Shown here: in pieces, positions 52,846 through 61,449 of the stretch
Position numbering within the stretch: the stretch's first letter is position 1
Layout: every line of letters starts with the position of its first letter
Source: Neobacillus sp. PS3-12
GTDB lineage: Bacteria > Bacillota > Bacilli > Bacillales > Cytobacillaceae
DNA: 64,000 nucleotides
NCBI RefSeq assembly: GCF_030915385.1
Contig: NZ_CP133268.1
Span: forward strand, 3,570,001 to 3,634,000
Reading direction: 5' to 3'
Notes under the pieces: generated by a model
Database searches by the model: none
What the model was told of the DNA's origin: nothing
Seen by the model: only the letters and a program-made list of their open reading frames with translations
Translations under genes and position numbers: made by a program

Positions 52846-53793
52846 TTGTTTGATTTACATACACACTTTATTCCACCAGAAGTGTTACTTTGGGTTAAGG
52901 ATAATCAACATTTTGTTCATGCAAAATGGGAAAGAAAAGCTCCAGACAAGGCAGAGTTTCTGACAATTAATAACAAATGGGGTTTTGAGCTGAAGGAGAC
53001 CTTTATCAATACAGGATTATATCTGGAAGAACAAGAGAAAGCAGGTGTCTCACATTCTCTGGTCTCACCAATTCCTCAGCTCTTCATGTATGACTTCCCA
53101 GAAGAAGTTACAAGTGAGCTTACAGAAGTCTACAATCGTTCAATAGCAAATTGGGTTGAAGAAAATGGAGCTAGATTATCAGCATTAGCTACGATTTCAT
53201 TACAAACTCCTAGTCAAGCTGCAAATGAGTTAAACCGTGCAATGAATTTAGGATTAAAAGGGGCGATAATCGGCCCTGGAATAGGTCAACATATGCTGTC
53301 AGACAGCTTTTTCCAACCATTTTTCGAAGAGGCAAACAGGTTAAAGGCAATTATTTTTATACACCCGTTATTATGTGAAGATCGCCGCTTGAAAAGGAGA
53401 ATGATGCCTAATTTGATTGGTGTTCCTTGGGAAACAACTGTTTGTGCAACAGATATCCTATTAAGTGGGATGATTGACAAATATCCATATGTCAAAATTT
53501 TATTTGCTCATGGAGGAGGATTCCTACCATATCAAATCGGTCGGTTAGATAAGGGACATGAGCAATGGAACCTGGTTTCTTCCAATTTACAAGCCCCGCC
53601 TTCCGAATATTTAAGACGCTTTTGGTATGATACCGTTCTCTGGAATCAGGATAGTGTAGACTTTCTAATAAAAACTGTCGGTGAAGATCGTGTCGTTGCA
53701 GGGTCGGATTATCCATTTGATTTATGTGTATGGCCTCCAAAAGAGATAAATAAGCAAGGGGCTCATTCTTTACTGGATTATGCATTGAGGTAA
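52846..53793 (+). CDS. Amidohydrolase 2 family (ACMSD-like) decarboxylase or hydratase
   Basis: This 315-residue metal-dependent TIM barrel of the amidohydrolase 2 family starts with TTG after AGGAGAGCG. Metal ligands are His5 and His7 (DLHTHFIP), His in IFIHPL, His in LFAHGGGFLPYQ and Asp in VAGSDYPFD. The family includes ACMSD, gamma-resorcylate and 5-carboxyvanillate decarboxylases. In this cluster it could decarboxylate an aromatic acid or act on the ring-cleavage product. The exact reaction is open. Confidence 0.85.
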   Translation: MFDLHTHFIPPEVLLWVKDNQHFVHAKWERKAPDKAEFLTINNKWGFELKETFINTGLYLEEQEKAGVSHSLVSPIPQLFMYDFPEEVTSELTEVYNRSIANWVEENGARLSALATISLQTPSQAANELNRAMNLGLKGAIIGPGIGQHMLSDSFFQPFFEEANRLKAIIFIHPLLCEDRRLKRRMMPNLIGVPWETTVCATDILLSGMIDKYPYVKILFAHGGGFLPYQIGRLDKGHEQWNLVSSNLQAPPSEYLRRFWYDTVLWNQDSVDFLIKTVGEDRVVAGSDYPFDLCVWPPKEINKQGAHSLLDYALR

Positions 53794-53795
53794 TT

Positions 53796-53867
53796 ATGAA
53801 AAAAGTCAATTTTCATCACTTGGAAGAAAACCAATCCTATAAATGGAAAAAGAAAAGACTAATTTAA
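53796..53867 (+). CDS. Possible truncated 23-codon ORF
   Basis: ATG at 53796 follows GAGGT and reads MKKVNFHHLEENQSYKWKKK before TAA. It starts three bases after the amidohydrolase stop. The sequence resembles the first residues of small cupin proteins, so it may be a gene remnant. The evidence is weak. Confidence 0.25.
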   Translation: MKKVNFHHLEENQSYKWKKKRLI

Positions 53868-53906
53868 TAAAAAAATTATGAATCTCAAAAAACGGAGGAA
53901 TCTTTT

Positions 53907-54755
53907 ATGTCGATTGAATTAAGCATGCTCGTACCTCACGCTCCAAGTCTTTGCCATAAGGATCAAGTACCGGATTTTCAACAAGACATCGTTGCCGGGT
54001 ATAAAGAAGTTACTAAGGAAATAGCTGAAATAAAACCAGATGTGATTGTACTAGTTTCTTGTCATTGGCCGTCTACTTTTGCCCATTACGTTGATTGTAA
54101 TCCCATTCACAAAGGTCTGCTGACTGCACAGGAAGCTCCAGATATGATTACAGATGTTCCATATTATTATCCTGGCGATGAAGATTTGGCAAAGAAATTA
54201 GTCGAAGCTGGAAAAGCGGCCAATATTCCTGTAGAAGGGGTATATGGCGGTCATTTCGAGTGGGATTATGGTACAGTTGTACCTTTACGGTACCTCGTCC
54301 CAAATGAAGATATACCTGTTATCAACCTATCTGTTACGTTAGCTGCTAATATTGAAGAAACCTATAAATGGGGCCAAGTTATCGCTAAGGTCCTACAAGA
54401 AACAGAGAAGAAGGCAGTTTTCGTTTCAAGCGGGGCTTTATCCCATAACTTAGTCCGTGGAAGACACAATATGCCAACTCTTTCTGAACATGCCCTAAAT
54501 AAACAGTTTGTAGATTTCATTATGAATAAAAATTATAAAGCTGCATACCAAATGCTTCCTCAATTTTCAAGTGTAGCTAAAGTGGAATCAGGCGGACGGC
54601 ATGTAGCAATGCTTTTAGGGGTAATAGACGAAGATTGTACTCCTGTGTATTATGCAGACGGACAATCATCAGGCAGCTGGAATCCGCTTATTTCCTTTTG
54701 GAAAAAGAAGGTTTCCAGTTTACAAGAAACAGCTGATCAAGAATATGTAAAATAA
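53907..54755 (+). CDS. LigB-type extradiol aromatic-ring dioxygenase (class III)
   Basis: This 282-residue protein has the catalytic domain of class III extradiol enzymes (LigB/MhpB/DODA). Fe(II)-binding candidates are His11 in LVPHAPSL, His53 in SCHWPSTF and an acidic residue later, and SSGALSHN supplies another conserved histidine. It would cleave the ring next to a catechol-type pair of hydroxyl groups. With the Rieske, dehydrogenase and decarboxylase it completes an aromatic degradation set. CGGAGG is before the ATG. Confidence 0.87.
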   Translation: MSIELSMLVPHAPSLCHKDQVPDFQQDIVAGYKEVTKEIAEIKPDVIVLVSCHWPSTFAHYVDCNPIHKGLLTAQEAPDMITDVPYYYPGDEDLAKKLVEAGKAANIPVEGVYGGHFEWDYGTVVPLRYLVPNEDIPVINLSVTLAANIEETYKWGQVIAKVLQETEKKAVFVSSGALSHNLVRGRHNMPTLSEHALNKQFVDFIMNKNYKAAYQMLPQFSSVAKVESGGRHVAMLLGVIDEDCTPVYYADGQSSGSWNPLISFWKKKVSSLQETADQEYVK

Positions 54756-54798
54756 ATTTTATACTTTTATTTTTGCGTCAAGCAGAAATTGCTGTTAA

Positions 54799-54834
54799 GT
54801 GTGATGGGAAGAGTATACATTTAAATATTTATAA
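54799..54834 (+). pseudogene. Degenerate remnant of the spoVR 3' end
   Basis: The sequence GTGATGGGAAGAGT and ATTTATAAA, with the stretch between them, aligns with the last dozen codons of spoVR (44868-44905) with one deletion and several changes. It is separated from the intact right copy by about 50 bases and is the third copy of this tail in the window. Confidence 0.6.
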
Positions 54835-54885
54835 ACATTAAGGCAATGGGATAACGTTTGTAAATGTGAACCGCCTTGGTGAAAC

Positions 54886-55519
54886 GAAGGCTGGGCATCC
54901 TATTGGCATCAGCGCATCTTACGGGAAATGGATTTAACCAGTGGTGAAGCGATTGAATTTGCCAAATTAAATGCCGGAGTTGTGCAGCCATCAAAAACGG
55001 GAATTAATCCTTATTATCCTGGAATTAAAATTTATGAGGATATTGAAGAACGATACAATAATCCTGATGAAGAAATGAAGCGGAGAGGTGTTCAGCATGG
55101 CTCCTGGCCGAGAAAAAATCTTTGAGGTTCGTGAAATTGAGTCGGATATTTCATTCCTACGCAATTATTTAACAAAAGACCTTGTCATGCGGGAAGATAT
55201 GTATCTTTTCCAAAAACAGGGCAGGGACTATAAGGTTGTGGATAAAGAGTGGGAGAATGTCCGAGACCAGTTGGTGAATATGCGTGTCAACGGGGGGTTC
55301 CCGTATATTACCGTCAATGACGGAGACTATTTGAAAAACGGTGAGCTTTACTTGAAGCATTGGTATGAAGGCGTCGAACTAGATGTAAAATATTTAGAAA
55401 AAGTATTGCCGTATATTCATCAGCTGTGGGGCCGGCCTGTTCATATGGAGACAATGATCGAGGAGAGGAAAATGCTGTTTACGTATGATGGGAAGAGTGT
55501 GCATCGGAAATATTTATAG
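54886..55519 (+). pseudogene. Partial second copy of spoVR (3' half), frameshifted
   Basis: The copy starts within the [12 protein letters not shown] segment, where homology begins near GAAACGAAGGCTGG, and runs to the stop at 55519. It lacks the N-terminal 260 residues and a start. It carries the same extra T as the left copy (near 55110), so it reads as two frames (54928-55125 and 55088-55519). A 309-bp block is identical to the left copy, with 12 percent difference before it. Confidence 0.9.
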
Positions 55520-55528
55520 GACAGGAAT

Positions 55529-55564
55529 GGGCAGTAAGACCTTAATGGTTTACTGCCCTTTTTC
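55529..55564 (+). terminator. Terminator after the right spoVR copy
   Basis: GGGCAGTAA (55529-55537) pairs with TTACTGCCC (55550-55558), followed by TTTTT. Confidence 0.85.
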
Positions 55565-55617
55565 TGTACTGATCGCACTACTGTAATCAATGGTCTAAGA
55601 GTTTTATTGTCATAGTC

Positions 55618-56922
55618 TTATTTTTTCAATTTTGCCCAGCTATCATCCATTGCTCTCATCGTTGCTTCTTTCGTAGCTTTTCCAGCAATATAGGTTTGTA
55701 GTTCTGCAGCAAATTCTTGAGATGCGCCATCCGGGTATTTCATGAATTGCCAAGGAAATGTTTTACCTTCTTTTAAGTATTTGATAATTTCAGCACCTAA
55801 TGGACCAATATCCTCTTCTTTGATCGGCACCGTTTTGAAAGCGGGAATATATTTAAAGTCCTTTACCATAGCTGCTTTTCCTTCATTAGAAGAGACCATC
55901 CAATTTAAAAAGTCTTTAGCTGCTGACTTTTCTTCTTTCGGAGCTTTATTATAAATCACCCAGCTGCTTGGTACATCTACAGGTAATTTATCGGAAACAG
56001 CTGGATCATTACTAAGAGGGATTGGAAGGATACCAACGTCCATATTTGGTGCAAGATTATCGAGCATTGGTTGAATCCAGTCTCCTTGCTGGATCATTGC
56101 TGTTTTTCCTTGGGCAAATTGAGTAATTTCAGTATTATAATCAGTTGTTAGCGGACTGTTGATACCATATTGAATAGTTAAGTCTAAAAGCTTGAAGAAT
56201 TGTTCAAATTGCGGATTTCCTTCAAATTTTTGGGTCCCGTCGTTTAATCCTTTTATAAAGACATCAGGATCCTTTTGCATTCCAACTGGAATATTCAGGC
56301 CATGATTCGCCAAGACCCACCATTCCGCATATCCTGTTGAAAAAGCTGTAATACCAGCGGTTTGCAGCTTTTTAGCCGTTTCTTCTAATTGAGAGAATGT
56401 TTTTGGCAATTCGCTAATACCTGCTTTTTTAAATAAGTCTTTATTGTAAATAAAACCGTATCCCTCAAGATTTACAGGCTGTCCGTATACTTTTCCATTA
56501 ATAGTCATTGGTTTTAAGGCATTTGGATAGGCATTCTTTACCCATGGCTGATCGGACAAGTCTTCCAATTTATTTTTCCACATTGCAACATTTTGATATC
56601 CCTCACTTGTGAAGATATCTGGAGCAGTTCCTGAAGCAAACTTGGCTTTTAGTGCGGCAGCAAAATCAGCCCCTCCGCCAACTGTTTGAAGATCAAATGT
56701 GACATTAGGGTGTTCTTTTGTATATGTATCTGTCAATTTTTTTAACTGGTCAGCAATTTCAACTTTCCCTTGAAAGATGCTGACGACAACTTTCTTAATT
56801 TTTTTACTCGTGCTTTTGACGGTATCGGAAGTGTTGCCATTGTTTGAACAAGCTGTAGCAAGTAAAAGTGATGTAATGAAAACACTCGATAGGATAGAAA
56901 GCCTTTTTATATTTAAAGTCAT
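55618..56922 (-). CDS. ABC transporter solute-binding lipoprotein (sugar type)
   Basis: This 434-residue protein has a lipoprotein signal ending in LLLATAC (Cys25) and a type 1 sugar-binding fold of the MalE/UgpB kind (VVVSIFQGKVEIADQLKKLT, then FASGTAPDIFTSEGYQNVAMW). It faces away from the sensor kinase gene, 239 bases apart, and probably feeds it ligand. It has no permease genes directly beside it; the permeases at 61450-63227 may serve both binding proteins. Substrate is unknown, likely an oligosaccharide. Confidence 0.9.
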   Translation of the reverse strand: MTLNIKRLSILSSVFITSLLLATACSNNGNTSDTVKSTSKKIKKVVVSIFQGKVEIADQLKKLTDTYTKEHPNVTFDLQTVGGGADFAAALKAKFASGTAPDIFTSEGYQNVAMWKNKLEDLSDQPWVKNAYPNALKPMTINGKVYGQPVNLEGYGFIYNKDLFKKAGISELPKTFSQLEETAKKLQTAGITAFSTGYAEWWVLANHGLNIPVGMQKDPDVFIKGLNDGTQKFEGNPQFEQFFKLLDLTIQYGINSPLTTDYNTEITQFAQGKTAMIQQGDWIQPMLDNLAPNMDVGILPIPLSNDPAVSDKLPVDVPSSWVIYNKAPKEEKSAAKDFLNWMVSSNEGKAAMVKDFKYIPAFKTVPIKEEDIGPLGAEIIKYLKEGKTFPWQFMKYPDGASQEFAAELQTYIAGKATKEATMRAMDDSWAKLKK

Positions 56923-57161
56923 CTGTTTCCCTCCAAATGGATATTCGTAACAGAAAGGTTATGAGGACAAGTTTTAAAGATCGTGCCTAATAGAATGGTA
57001 CTAAAAAAATGATCCTGAAAACAGTGGCAACATTTGCAAAGGTGTATTTTATTTACCTTGGCATCATTGGGAAAGCGGTAAAAAAATCTTAGTAAAAGGA
57101 GGGATTCAGATTATGTTACAATGAAAACTGGATTGCGAATCTATTAATAGAGATAAGGGGG

Positions 57162-59021
57162 ATGGTTAGTTTAATTAAACTAACCAGGATGATTATGGGA
57201 TGGAGTATCCGTAAAAAATTAATTATCTTTTTAATGCTTGTAACTATTCTCCCTTTTGGCTTTTCCATCGCCATTACTTATTATCAAACGACGAAGTCAC
57301 TTAATGAGCAATTTGTTTCAAAAAACTATGACTTAATTGTAAAAGGAAAAGATGATATCACTGCTTATTTACAAAGTGTTGCAATGATGACGACGGGACT
57401 TTATCGGTACACACCCTTTATGAATGTCATGAGTAAAGGTGTATCCCAAGATTTAATCAATAATCAGGAAGAAATACGAAGAATGTTGATTTACTTATAT
57501 AATACACGGCCTGAAATAGAACAATTGCATCTATATATTGACTATGGTCATGATTCTTTTACCAACTATCATTCTACATTAAGCGGACGTGGAACGTACG
57601 ATAATGTCTTGTCACAACCTTATTATGCAAAATTAATACATTCCAAAAACTTGACGGCAATCGAACCGCCTCATGAAATATACAGCTATAATCATTTGTC
57701 CTTTATTCCCGAATCAGAGAAGACAGATGTGCTGAGCTTTCATAATATCATCCGGGATATTCCTTCAGATCAATTTTTAGGTTTTTTTTCTATTGATATA
57801 AACCTTTCAAGATTAAAAGGTATTGCTGAACGATTGTATACGAAAAATGAAGAAGATTTTTACATTATGAATCAAAATGGAGTTATTGTCTATTCATCTA
57901 ACAAGAAACTAATTGGTACGAAGAATAAAGATAAGTGGTTGCAAAAAGTGAAACAACAATCTTCTTTAAACAAAAGCTTAACTTGGAAGGATAATAAATT
58001 CTCCGGTGTGATTATTCATGAAAAATTCTCTGACTCAGATCCTCTTAAGGGTTGGTATATAGTTGAACGAATTCCTTATAATGTTCTCTACCAAAGTGCA
58101 AGAAAAACCGCTTTTATTAATATTTTAATTGGTCTTGTCACAATTGTTATTGTTGTTTTTGCCACCATGTTTGTTTCTTTAAAGTTAACCGCACCAATTA
58201 AAATATTGATTGCAAATATGAAAAGGGTAGAAAAAGGAGAGTTTCAGGCGGACTTTGAAACATTAGGGAACGATGAATTCGGAATGTTGGGCAGGCACTT
58301 TCAATTAATGATTGCAAAAATCAATGAATTGATCGAGAAAGAGTATAAACTGGAAATTGAAAATAAATCAACACAATTAAAAGTATTGCAATCACAAGTT
58401 AATCCGCATTTCCTTTATAATGCGTTCCAATCGATCGGGACTTTGGCATTAAAGCATAAAGCAGTTCAAGTCTATTCTTTGTTAACTTCTTTATCGAGAA
58501 TGATGCGTTACAGCATGAATATGAATGAAGACATTGTACCGTTATCAAAAGAAGTTGAGCATGTAAAATCTTATTTAGCCTTACAAAAACAGCGGTTTTC
58601 AGAGAACTTTGAGTATGAACTGAATATCAACGCTGAAGCAGAAAATATTCAGGTACCTAAAATGATTTTACAGCCGCTAGTAGAAAATTGTTTTAAGCAT
58701 GGGTTTGATCAAAAAGAGGAGAAATCCCATATTCTTATAAAAGCTCATTTACTTGAGAGTAATATGGTCTGTATAGAAGTAAGTGATAATGGAATAGGGG
58801 TTAACGATCAACAGTTAAGAAGGATTCAAGAAGAACTATTGGGAGGGAGTACTAAAAACGTGACGGAAAGAAAAACCATCGGATTGAAAAATATTTATGA
58901 CCGCCTGCAAATTTACTACCATCATAAAGCGGAAATGATCGTAAATAGCACGGAAAATGGCGGGTTTACGGTTATCATCAATCTGCCAATGGCCGTAAGC
59001 AAGGAGGATGAGCAATCATGA
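57162..59021 (+). CDS. Sensor histidine kinase, YesM type
   Basis: This 619-residue membrane kinase has an N-terminal helix, a large extracytoplasmic sensor (about 45-300), a second helix (about 315-340), a HAMP-like region and a His_kinase/HATPase core. The phosphohistidine is His416 in QVNPHFLYNAFQSIG and the ATP-binding part has PLVENCFKHGFDQ and EVSDNGIGV. It pairs with the AraC-type regulator that overlaps its end by 4 bases. ATG 57162 is very close to its AAGGGGG site, so ATG 57195 is an alternative. A 22-bp palindrome overlaps the start. Confidence 0.9.
   Translation: MVSLIKLTRMIMGWSIRKKLIIFLMLVTILPFGFSIAITYYQTTKSLNEQFVSKNYDLIVKGKDDITAYLQSVAMMTTGLYRYTPFMNVMSKGVSQDLINNQEEIRRMLIYLYNTRPEIEQLHLYIDYGHDSFTNYHSTLSGRGTYDNVLSQPYYAKLIHSKNLTAIEPPHEIYSYNHLSFIPESEKTDVLSFHNIIRDIPSDQFLGFFSIDINLSRLKGIAERLYTKNEEDFYIMNQNGVIVYSSNKKLIGTKNKDKWLQKVKQQSSLNKSLTWKDNKFSGVIIHEKFSDSDPLKGWYIVERIPYNVLYQSARKTAFINILIGLVTIVIVVFATMFVSLKLTAPIKILIANMKRVEKGEFQADFETLGNDEFGMLGRHFQLMIAKINELIEKEYKLEIENKSTQLKVLQSQVNPHFLYNAFQSIGTLALKHKAVQVYSLLTSLSRMMRYSMNMNEDIVPLSKEVEHVKSYLALQKQRFSENFEYELNINAEAENIQVPKMILQPLVENCFKHGFDQKEEKSHILIKAHLLESNMVCIEVSDNGIGVNDQQLRRIQEELLGGSTKNVTERKTIGLKNIYDRLQIYYHHKAEMIVNSTENGGFTVIINLPMAVSKEDEQS
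57164..57185. promoter_or_regulatory. 22-base palindrome over the kinase start
   Basis: GGTTAGTTTAA is followed at once by its exact inverse complement. It begins at the third base of the ATG. As RNA it would hide the first codons; as DNA it could be an operator. Confidence 0.4.
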
Positions 59022-59788
59022 AAGCAGTCATTGTTGATGATGAACGGCATGTACGGGAAGGAATTAGATTGCTCGGTGAATGGGATCGATTTGGCATTGA
59101 ACAAATATATGAGGCAGGAAATGGCGAAGAAGCTATTCAGCTTATTCAACAATATAGGCCGGAAATCATCTTTTCAGATATGAAAATGCCAAAAATGGAC
59201 GGTACCCAGCTTTTAGAGTGGATTAAAGAAAATTACCCGGACAGTAAAACAGTGGTAGTCACCGGTTACGATGACTACCATTACATGCGAAAAGCGATTA
59301 ATTTTGGAAGTTTTGACTATCTCTTAAAGCCTGTTGATCCCGAGAGTTTAAATCAAACATTGGCAAAGGCAGTAAAAGAGTGGGAAACAGAAGAAGCAAG
59401 GAGAATAACAACCAAAAGCAGCCCACAATCAAACGATGAAATGACGCCTGTATACCACTCAATAGCTGATATAGAAAAATACCTTCAAGATCATTATGAC
59501 CGAGAAGTTAAGCTGCAGGAAATTGCAGACGTCTTTTTCTTGAGCAGAGAATATATATCCAGGAAATTCAAGCAGGAATTTGGAGAAAATATTTCAGATT
59601 ATATAGTGAAAATTCGAATGCAAAAAGCAAAATCCCTGTTAAAAAACAGTGAGTTAAAAATTTATGAGATTGCCAACATGATTGGATATCAAGATGATAA
59701 GTATTTTCGTAAAGTATTTAAAAAAGTCGAAGGGATTACCCCAAATGAATTCCGATCAAGCTATCAAAATAACAATATAAAATCTTAG
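59018..59788 (+). CDS. AraC-type response regulator, YesN type
   Basis: This 256-residue regulator has a receiver domain with Asp54 (IIFSDMKMPKMDG) and the lysine of LLKPVDP, then an AraC DNA-binding domain with LQEIADVFFLSREYISRKFK and IYEIANMIGYQDDKYFRKVFK. It is coupled to the kinase by a 4-base overlap (ATGA). It probably activates the binding-protein gene and the permeases at 59992-63227. Confidence 0.93.
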   Translation: MKAVIVDDERHVREGIRLLGEWDRFGIEQIYEAGNGEEAIQLIQQYRPEIIFSDMKMPKMDGTQLLEWIKENYPDSKTVVVTGYDDYHYMRKAINFGSFDYLLKPVDPESLNQTLAKAVKEWETEEARRITTKSSPQSNDEMTPVYHSIADIEKYLQDHYDREVKLQEIADVFFLSREYISRKFKQEFGENISDYIVKIRMQKAKSLLKNSELKIYEIANMIGYQDDKYFRKVFKKVEGITPNEFRSSYQNNNIKS

Positions 59789-59789
59789 A

Positions 59790-59822
59790 AATCGACCGGA
59801 CAACACCGGCCTTTTATTTTTT
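59790..59822 (+). terminator. Weak terminator after the response regulator
   Basis: CCGG at 59796 and 59806 pair over six bases, followed by CCTTTTATTTTTTT. Confidence 0.4.
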
Positions 59823-59863
59823 TATCAACATGTTCTAACCAAACGGACATTACCAGAGTAATT

Positions 59864-59877
59864 TTAAAACGCTTACA
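59864..59877 (+). promoter_or_regulatory. cre-like site upstream of the second binding-protein gene
   Basis: TTAAAACGCTTACA differs from the CcpA consensus TGNAANCGNTNNCA at one position. It lies 115 bases before the start. Confidence 0.5.
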
Positions 59878-59991
59878 CTGTTCAATATTTTCCACCCTAT
59901 ATGTCAATGTAAGCAGTTTCAAAATTTCTACTATTCTTTAAAATAAAGGTGTAGTCACTCAGAAAACTATTATAAAAAGGGAGATAAACAA

Positions 59992-61302
59992 ATGGCTAAC
60001 TTTAAGAATTTGGCAAAAAAATCAACTGTTGCCGGAATTGCAACCGCTTTAACGTTATCGCTAGCTGCATGTAGTGGAGGAAGTTCAACGAAAAGTGCAT
60101 CAAGTTCTAATTCACCCCTAAAAATCATTATTACGAATGGTAAAGGTGAAATTGACAGCCAGTTTAAACAAGCTGCCAAAGACTTTATGAAAGCAAACCC
60201 AAAGATTCAAGTTGAGGTTGATTCCATTGCTGTTGGGGATTCCTTGAATATTTTTGATAAACTTACAGCCTCTGGAAAAACGCCTACATTAGCAATGTTT
60301 TCTCCATATGATGCCTTGCATAAGTACAAAGATGTTGGAATAGATCTTTCTAAAGAAAAATGGAATTCAGAAACAACAGACGCACTTAAAAACTCAAGCG
60401 GTCAAGTTATTGGTTTTCCATTTGCGGTCGAAGGTATGGGGTTAGTATATAACCAAAGTGTAGTAGAAAAAGCAACAGGAGGAAACTTTGACCCATTCTC
60501 TATCAACACACAGGATAAATTAAAGGGCCTTCTTGACAAGATTAAAGCATCTGGCGTTCAGTATCCGGTTGCTTACCAGACAGAAACTTGGTCAGTTGCC
60601 AATCACTACAGCTCACTATTCTTAGATCAGACCAAAAACCCTGATTCTATTCTGAATAAACTAAAGGCTGGAAAATTGGATCTTACAAAAAATGCCGATT
60701 GGAATGGTTATTATAATACGATGGAAATATTGGCTTCAAAAGATTACAACAAGTTCGGTGATCGCCCGCTTGGCCAATACTATGATGCAGCACACGTAGC
60801 AGTTGGTAAAGGGGATTCAGCCATCCTGTTCAATGGTGACTGGGCTTATGATTCATTACATGCAGTTGCTGGCGCTAACTTCGGATTTATGCCAGTTCCA
60901 GTCGATAACAATGCCAATAACCCGCTAAATAATAAAATTGCAGTTGGTCCAACACAGGTATTTGTAGTCAATAAAAAAGCCACTGCAGAGCAGCAGAAAG
61001 CAGCAGAAAAATTCTTCAATTGGCTTGTATATGAAAAAGCAGGACAAGACTTTGTTGTAAATAAAGCGCAAATCATTTCTGCTTTCAAAAATAATCCAAA
61101 CAAGGTAACGAATCCGCTTGGAGTTGCCATCAGTAATGCAATTACAGCAGGTAAGACAATGCCATTTAGCACCAACTATGTCAATACCGGAGATTGGACT
61201 ACTATTCTTGGACCTGAGGTTCAAAAGTATATTGCAAAACAATCAACAAAAGCTGACTTAGCAAAAGCATTTGAATCTTACTATACAAGTCATAAAAATT
61301 AA
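59992..61302 (+). CDS. ABC transporter solute-binding lipoprotein (sugar type), second
   Basis: This 436-residue lipoprotein has a signal ending in LSLAACSGG (Cys27) followed by a Ser-rich linker and a sugar-binding fold (LKIIITNGKGEIDSQFKQAA, then ILFNGDWAYDSLHAVAGANFGF). It is more abundant in small residues than the first protein and clearly not a copy of it. AAAGGGAG precedes the ATG. It leads the permease genes, with an intervening terminator, which often keeps the binding protein at higher level. Confidence 0.9.
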   Translation: MANFKNLAKKSTVAGIATALTLSLAACSGGSSTKSASSSNSPLKIIITNGKGEIDSQFKQAAKDFMKANPKIQVEVDSIAVGDSLNIFDKLTASGKTPTLAMFSPYDALHKYKDVGIDLSKEKWNSETTDALKNSSGQVIGFPFAVEGMGLVYNQSVVEKATGGNFDPFSINTQDKLKGLLDKIKASGVQYPVAYQTETWSVANHYSSLFLDQTKNPDSILNKLKAGKLDLTKNADWNGYYNTMEILASKDYNKFGDRPLGQYYDAAHVAVGKGDSAILFNGDWAYDSLHAVAGANFGFMPVPVDNNANNPLNNKIAVGPTQVFVVNKKATAEQQKAAEKFFNWLVYEKAGQDFVVNKAQIISAFKNNPNKVTNPLGVAISNAITAGKTMPFSTNYVNTGDWTTILGPEVQKYIAKQSTKADLAKAFESYYTSHKN

Positions 61303-61326
61303 TAGAATCACTGGGAAACCACTGAT

Positions 61327-61361
61327 GTGGGCGAGTTGTGGTATCTCGCCCACTTGTTTTT
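61327..61361 (+). terminator. Internal terminator between binding protein and permeases
   Basis: GTGGGCGAG (61327-61335) pairs with CTCGCCCAC (61345-61353), followed by TTGTTTTT. Confidence 0.85.
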
Positions 61362-61449
61362 AACAAATAAAGTACAACCGGCCTCTTATTGGTCCCTAGG
61401 ACCTTGCCTTCCGCAAGTTAACCTTATCATAAGATAGGATGTGAAAAAA

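Larger units (their letters stand above)
54886..55564 (+). repeat. Direct repeat, right copy (partner of 44271-44946)
   Basis: It bounds the catabolic block on its right side. The terminator behind the stop is also related to that of the left copy. Confidence 0.92.

Noticed and set aside
44906..55617. Integrase, IS ends or tRNA at the edges of the catabolic block
   Set aside because: I looked on both sides and found only spoVR-derived sequence and terminators, so site-specific integration or transposition is not supported.
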